From Chloroflexi bacterium RBG_13_51_18 (GTDB taxonomy: Bacteria > Chloroflexota > Dehalococcoidia > Dehalococcoidales > RBG-16-60-22): a stretch of 9,166 nucleotides of DNA. Below are positions 5,935 through 9,166 of this stretch, one piece after another. A model generated the notes under the pieces. That model saw nothing but the letters and a program-made list of their open reading frames with translations. It was not told the DNA's origin and made no database searches. The stretch spans positions 1 to 9,166 of the forward strand of contig MGMR01000093.1 of assembly GCA_001796495.1 (NCBI GenBank), in the 5' to 3' direction. How positions within the stretch are numbered: position 1 is the first letter of the stretch; each line of letters begins with the position of its first letter. The position numbers were made by a program, and so were the translations under genes.

Positions 5935-6912
5935 TTACCCCTTAATCGGCTTTAGCCCCGCCTCCAGCCGCGCGTCGTTGATGTGTATCAGCGCCGCTTT
6001 TTCTATCGGCATGCAGGAAAACCCGAAGTCCTTTTTCGCCCGCTTCTCACTGACCAGCCACGGCAGGCCGAACTTGCCTTCCGGGTCCATCATCGGCTTT
6101 TTCCCGAATGTAATTTTCGCGTCCGGGATATATTTCTTCACCACCTCTGCCAGGTCGCGGGGGCTTTTAGGCGGTCCGCCCACGTTATAAACCGGGTGAG
6201 GGGATTTATCGGCTTTTATCAATAGCCTGGTTATTTCCGCGAGGTCGTCCGCGCCGACCAGCGAGGAAAGACCTTTGCCGTCCCCGTCCATGGAGAAGGG
6301 TTTGCCCACGGCGCAGTTCGATGGTATGTCCGACCAGTATTGCGCCGGAGACCTGCCGCCGTGACCGTACCCGATGGTCGGCCGCAAGCCCGTAAAGCTC
6401 ATGCCGTACTGCTGGGAATAGTCCGCCGCCATTATCTCGGCGTACTTTTTACACACGGCGTAAGAGTGCATGGGATTTGTCTGGTCGTCCTCGGTCACCT
6501 CACGCATGCCGTACATCGCCTGCGGCCCGTACACCGTCTCCGAGCTGGCGTAAACAACACGCTTGGCGCCCATGATTTTGGCTGCCTCGAACGCATTGTT
6601 CATGCCCAGCACGTTCACCTTCGTAACCAGGCGCGGGTCGACCGGGACGTTTTGCGCCACCATGATGAAAGCCCAGTTAATAACGCGGTCGATGGCGTAT
6701 TTCTTCATGGCGTTCAGGATATCTTCAATTTCCGCTACGTTGCCGGAGACGAAGTGGAATTTTTTAGCATTCTTTTCAATCAACTTCATGAACCATTCTT
6801 TCGGGGGTGTCAGGTCCATGGATACCACGGTTTTCACATCCGGGTCTTTCAGCAGCGCCATTACCGTCTTTCTCCCGAAAAGCCCGCTGCCTCCCATCAC
6901 CAGTATGTTCAT
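5935..6912 (-). CDS. Extended SDR, NAD(P)-dependent epimerase/dehydratase family
   Basis: This is a 325-residue cytosolic extended short-chain dehydrogenase of normal length for the nucleotide-sugar epimerase/dehydratase group. The Rossmann motif GGSGLFG sits at 7-13, with Asp32 at the end of the second strand, indicating NAD. The active site shows SSETVYG (Ser122/Ser123) and YAVCK (Tyr150, Lys154). GLRPTIGYG and VGGPP further on are typical of the family. The start is fixed by a perfect AAGGAGGT (6918-6925, - strand), five bases before the ATG. It has its own promoter with an overlapping dyad and so is probably regulated independently of the MFS gene upstream. NDP-sugar epimerases, dehydratases and other extended SDRs cannot be told apart here, and no glycosyltransferase or sugar-nucleotide gene lies nearby to help. 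Confidence 0.9.
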   Translation of the reverse strand: MNILVMGGSGLFGRKTVMALLKDPDVKTVVSMDLTPPKEWFMKLIEKNAKKFHFVSGNVAEIEDILNAMKKYAIDRVINWAFIMVAQNVPVDPRLVTKVNVLGMNNAFEAAKIMGAKRVVYASSETVYGPQAMYGMREVTEDDQTNPMHSYAVCKKYAEIMAADYSQQYGMSFTGLRPTIGYGHGGRSPAQYWSDIPSNCAVGKPFSMDGDGKGLSSLVGADDLAEITRLLIKADKSPHPVYNVGGPPKSPRDLAEVVKKYIPDAKITFGKKPMMDPEGKFGLPWLVSEKRAKKDFGFSCMPIEKAALIHINDARLEAGLKPIKG

Positions 6913-6944
6913 GCTATACCTCCTTAAAATATCTGCTCAAAGCT

Positions 6945-6973
6945 AATATATCGCTATCCTGCCATAGTGTCAA
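6945..6973 (-). promoter_or_regulatory. Sigma70-type promoter of the extended SDR gene
   Basis: On the - strand, TTGACA (6968-6973) is followed after exactly 17 bases by TATATT (6945-6950). This gives a perfect -35 and five of six in the -10. Initiation would fall near 6938, about 25 bases before the ATG, with the ribosome binding site inside the short leader. Confidence 0.78.
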
Positions 6974-6992
6974 ACGCCGTTTGTATCTATGG
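6962..6992. promoter_or_regulatory. 31-bp dyad overlapping the -35 box, candidate operator
   Basis: CCATAG (6962-6967) and CTATGG (6987-6992) are outer arms; CAAAC (6971-6975) and GTTTG (6979-6983) are inner arms around GCC. In all, 11 of 14 positions are symmetric about 6977. The -35 box (6968-6973) lies inside, so a dimeric regulator bound here would block RNA polymerase. It could also form a stem-loop, but no T-run follows. Confidence 0.5.
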
Positions 6993-6998
6993 TTTCTC

Positions 6999-7019
6999 CG
7001 CGCGCCCGGATTTCGCGCG
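6999..7019 (-). terminator. Weak GC stem-loop just past the MFS stop
   Basis: CGCGCG occurs at 6999-7004 and 7014-7019 and could pair around a nine-base loop directly after the MFS stop codon. No T-run follows on the - strand. It may be only a pause or stabilising hairpin. Confidence 0.25.
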
Positions 7020-7020
7020 A

Positions 7021-8178
7021 CTAAAGCTTTCGTATTTTGGGGACGAAGACCAGGAAAAAGGCGCTTAACAGGATGAGGACCGTAGCAAAACCTCCGATTG
7101 CCCCCTGCACTCCCACGCCCACGGATAACATCCCCACGAAGAATGTCCCCAGTCCGCTTAATCCCTGGTTCATCATCAATATGCTCATGACCCTCCCCAG
7201 GTAATCCGCGTCCGCCAGCGCTTGCAGCGCCGTCACCAGCGCTGTTGAATGCCCTGCCTGACCTACCCCTATCACGAACATCGCCGCCAGTGAAAGATAC
7301 CAGGAATGAGAAAGAGCTAAGATAACCAGCCCGAGACCCGCCACCATGCCCCCGCCGAGTACCAGGAAACCGCGTTTTCTATTGGGGATTGACGCCAGCA
7401 CCAGTGATGCCAGTAGCGCCCCGACGCTCGATACACCTTGTAGTACGCCTAGCCCTGTAGCATCCACCTTGAGAATCGTCTCCGAGAATATCGGTAGCAT
7501 CATCTGGTAGGGCATGAAAAGCACGATATAGAAAATCGCATACGTCAGGATAAGGAAAATGGTGCGGTTACTCCATATATAGGTAAGTCCCTCCCCGGCT
7601 TCGGCCAGCGTGCTCCTGCTGTGCGCTGTCGTTTTGTGGGTTTCCGGTATAAAGGCGGTGAGAAAGACAGCAATCAAATATAACCCCGCCATGGTGTAAA
7701 AAACTGCCGCAAACCCCGCTGAATCGATGACGAAGCCTGCTACTATCGGCGCTACCAGCCGGAAAGTGTTCGTCCCCATGGTGTTCAAAGCCAGGGCGTT
7801 CATTACCCTTTCCGCCCCGACAAGCTCGGGGATGATAGCCTGGCGTGCCGGAATCGCCACCGCCGCGAATATTCCCTGTATCACCGCCGTCACCATTAAG
7901 ACCCACCAGGAGCCGGGATGCTCTGAACTCAAGTAGCCCGTCGTCAGGGTGATAGCCACCACCAGCGCCATGGCTCCCGCCGCCAGCTGCCCTATCTGTA
8001 TCAGGCGTTTCTTCGGGAAACGGTCCGCCATAGTCCCGCCGACCAGGAAGAGCAGCACCTGCGGTATCGCCGTAGCTAATGCCAGGACTCCCAGGATGGC
8101 GGCGGAACCCGTCAACCGGTAGACCAGCAGCGACTGCGTAATCATGAGCATGCTCATCGCCGCCCACTGTCCCATCAT
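7021..8178 (-). CDS. MFS efflux transporter (MFS_3-like); true start lies further upstream
   Basis: From the first in-frame ATG this is a 385-residue inner-membrane protein with about a dozen hydrophobic segments. MFS motif A, GGTMADRFPKK, stands at 47-57 between the second and third helices, and a polar loop with an Arg/Ser/Glu-rich stretch sits mid-protein. The pattern fits proton-driven drug or metabolite exporters of the MFS_3 type; the substrate is unknown. Starting at this ATG cuts into the first helix. The frame stays open upstream and encodes the missing segment (8179-8253), but with no ATG, GTG or TTG. Full length would be about 406-410 residues, which is usual for the family. It is divergent from the FabG-like gene and lies upstream of, and codirectional with, the extended SDR, which has its own promoter. 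Confidence 0.88.
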   Translation of the reverse strand: MMGQWAAMSMLMITQSLLVYRLTGSAAILGVLALATAIPQVLLFLVGGTMADRFPKKRLIQIGQLAAGAMALVVAITLTTGYLSSEHPGSWWVLMVTAVIQGIFAAVAIPARQAIIPELVGAERVMNALALNTMGTNTFRLVAPIVAGFVIDSAGFAAVFYTMAGLYLIAVFLTAFIPETHKTTAHSRSTLAEAGEGLTYIWSNRTIFLILTYAIFYIVLFMPYQMMLPIFSETILKVDATGLGVLQGVSSVGALLASLVLASIPNRKRGFLVLGGGMVAGLGLVILALSHSWYLSLAAMFVIGVGQAGHSTALVTALQALADADYLGRVMSILMMNQGLSGLGTFFVGMLSVGVGVQGAIGGFATVLILLSAFFLVFVPKIRKL

Positions 8179-8253
8179 CCCGAAGAAGTAGAAGCGGAAT
8201 GGCGTGCTTTTAAACGAGTCCAGAGTTCTGATGTTGCGCAGAAAAATGGCAAT
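8179..8253 (-). other. N-terminal extension of the MFS gene with a non-standard or lost start codon
   Basis: The frame of the MFS gene continues upstream for 40 codons to TAA (8299-8301). The part nearest the ATG reads FLRNIRTLDSFKSTPFRFYF, a typical MFS lead-in to helix 1. The only start-like codons are ATT (8251-8253 and 8245-8247), CTG (8239-8241 and 8221-8223) and ATC. AAAGGA (8254-8259) lies six bases before the second ATT. Either a rare ATT/CTG start is used, the start codon has mutated, or one base is wrong. Confidence 0.6.
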
Positions 8254-8297
8254 TCCTTTCTTCTGCCTGAAAAGGCTCTTTTCCTGAACTGCGAGAT

Positions 8298-8324
8298 ATT
8301 ATATTATCCCTCATTAACCGGCAA
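8298..8324 (-). promoter_or_regulatory. Candidate promoter of the MFS gene
   Basis: A perfect TATAAT lies at 8298-8303 on the - strand. A weak -35 candidate, TTGCCG (8319-8324), sits 15 bases upstream. Initiation near 8291 would give a leader of about 40 bases to the likely start region. Confidence 0.45.
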
Positions 8325-8353
8325 AAAATCCAACTAACATTTTGGTTGTCTTT

Positions 8354-8369
8354 GACGGATTATTCCGTT
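8354..8369. repeat. Small dyad in the divergent intergenic region
   Basis: ACGGA (8355-8359) and TCCGT (8364-8368) flank TTAT, and a G-T pair extends the stem. The dyad lies between the two divergent promoters and could be a regulator site. It is short and could also be chance. Confidence 0.2.
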
Positions 8370-8432
8370 TCAACCGCACTTCGTCTCTGGACAGAAATAT
8401 CGTCAGCTCCTTTGTTTTTCTTTACTCTAAGT

Positions 8433-8461
8433 CAATCTTTCCCCCTTTTGTAAAGGGGGAT
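8433..8461. repeat. CCCCC/GGGGG hairpin repeat in the divergent intergenic region
   Basis: TCCCCCTTT (8440-8448) pairs with AAAGGGGGA (8452-8460) around a three-base loop. CAATCT (8433-8438) precedes it, as at 1204-1231. No T-run follows on the + strand, so it looks like a dispersed palindrome rather than a terminator. It sits just upstream of the promoter for the last gene. Confidence 0.5.
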
Positions 8462-8493
8462 TAAGTTAAAGTTACTATCATGTCTTTACCTTT

Positions 8494-8522
8494 TTGACAA
8501 GCCTTGGCGCAGGGATTAAACT
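8494..8522 (+). promoter_or_regulatory. Sigma70-type promoter of the FabG-like gene
   Basis: A perfect TTGACA (8494-8499) is followed after 17 bases by TAAACT (8517-8522), four of six for a -10. Initiation near 8529 gives a leader of about 68 bases before the ATG. Confidence 0.6.
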
Positions 8523-8596
8523 TGGTCAGACGCCTTTTATTTTCCTGGAAAAACACCTTCATATTATTCAAAACGGAGTAAGGAACGGAGGTTTTT

Positions 8597-9166
8597 ATGC
8601 AGCTGGAAGGCAGGGTGGCTATCGTTACGGGGGGTGGCTACGGCATCGGCAAAGCTATCGCTCTCGCCTTAGCACGGGAGGGGGCTGATGTGGTAGTGGC
8701 TGCCAGGACAGAATCGGCTCTGAAAAAAACGGCGCAGGAAATTGAAAGCATGGGCAGGAAAAGCCTTGTTATTATTACCGACCTTCTTCTCCCTGAAGCC
8801 CCTGCTGAAATGGTGGAAAAAACATTAGAGAAATTCGGTAAAATTGATATCCTGGTGAACAACTCCGGCGAGGAAGGTCCCATTAAACCGGTGGCGGAAA
8901 TGGACCTGAAAGGCTGGAACGACCTTCTTTCGGTGAATTTAACCGGCGCCATGCTGTGCAGCCGGTATGTCCTGGAAAAGAGCATGGTTCCGCGCCAGAG
9001 CGGCGTTATCATCAATATTTCCTCCGCCGCGGGGAGGAGGGGTCTGGCAACGCGCAGCGCTTACAGCTCCTCCAAGTTCGCTATTATCGCATTAACCCAG
9101 AGCCTTGCTTCGGAGGTCGGGCGCTATGGTATCCGGGTAAACGCCATCGCTCCGGGGGCGGTGGAG
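8597..9166 (+). CDS. Classical short-chain dehydrogenase/reductase, FabG-like (3' end beyond window)
   Basis: The frame is open for 190 codons to the window edge. About 60 further residues are expected for the usual 250 or so. The Rossmann motif TGGGYGIG is at 11-18, and Ala-Ala-Arg37 after the second strand suggests NADPH. The NNAG motif is NNSG here (88-91). The catalytic tetrad is complete: Asn114, Ser142/Ser143, Tyr156 and Lys160 (YSSSK), followed by the usual RVNAIAPGAVE. The ATG at 8597 follows ACGGAGGT (8585-8592). FabG-type 3-oxoacyl-ACP reductases and many sugar or alcohol SDRs share all of these features, so the substrate is open. It is transcribed away from the MFS gene with its own promoter. 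Confidence 0.92.
   Translation, partial: MQLEGRVAIVTGGGYGIGKAIALALAREGADVVVAARTESALKKTAQEIESMGRKSLVIITDLLLPEAPAEMVEKTLEKFGKIDILVNNSGEEGPIKPVAEMDLKGWNDLLSVNLTGAMLCSRYVLEKSMVPRQSGVIINISSAAGRRGLATRSAYSSSKFAIIALTQSLASEVGRYGIRVNAIAPGAVE

Noticed and set aside
5837..6190. 117-residue ORF on the + strand
   Set aside because: It crosses the start of the GIY-YIG pseudogene, the palindrome and the 3' end of the SDR gene on the opposite strand. It is a chance open frame.
6340..6927. 195-residue and overlapping 127-residue ORFs on the + strand
   Set aside because: They are antisense to the extended SDR and run over its ribosome binding site. They are His- and Arg-rich low-information translations with no motif.
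8494..8688. 64-residue ORF on the + strand
   Set aside because: Its start codon falls in the divergent promoter region, at 8494 on the -35 box, and its frame differs from the true SDR gene that begins at 8597.

Overview
The window is a bacterial chromosome segment with compact genes, strong Shine-Dalgarno sites and sigma70-type promoters. The coding DNA is moderately GC-rich and the gaps are AT-rich or packed with short palindromes. Gene content (split transketolase, several dehydrogenases, bicupins) and the style of the palindromes remind me of uncultured Dehalococcoidia-type Chloroflexota. That is an impression from memory; no marker gene here proves it.

Left part, + strand. After an AT-rich inverted-repeat element (44-163) comes a likely transcription unit: a zinc-dependent medium-chain dehydrogenase (187-1203), a 67-residue four-cysteine zinc-ribbon protein (1287-1490), and the two halves of a split transketolase (1480-2382 and 2369-3367). 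The last three overlap one another by 11 and 14 bases. A REP-like palindrome pair (3373-3477) separates these from two tandem paralogous bicupins (3562-4494 and 4524-5447), which end at a good intrinsic terminator (5469-5510). Dehydrogenase, ketol transfer and cupins together suggest a small carbohydrate or polyol module. The substrate cannot be read from the sequence.

Middle. The convergent gap 5448-5934 holds no intact gene. It carries the terminator and a GIY-YIG nuclease pseudogene on the - strand (5585-5881). The pseudogene has one in-frame stop and is bracketed by inverted copies of the same REP-like palindrome family. The unit resembles a small mobile element of nuclease plus palindromic ends, and 3373-3477 would be its gene-less form.

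Right part. On the - strand are an extended SDR / NAD-epimerase family protein (5935-6912) and an MFS exporter (7021-8178, with its true start further upstream). The SDR gene has its own near-consensus promoter, whose -35 box lies inside a 31-bp dyad. The MFS gene lacks any ATG, GTG or TTG at its expected N-terminus. Divergent from it, with a TTGACA promoter, is a FabG-like classical SDR that runs off the right edge (8597-9166).

No rRNA, tRNA, CRISPR array or intact insertion sequence was seen. Long ORFs antisense to the genes above were judged to be shadows.
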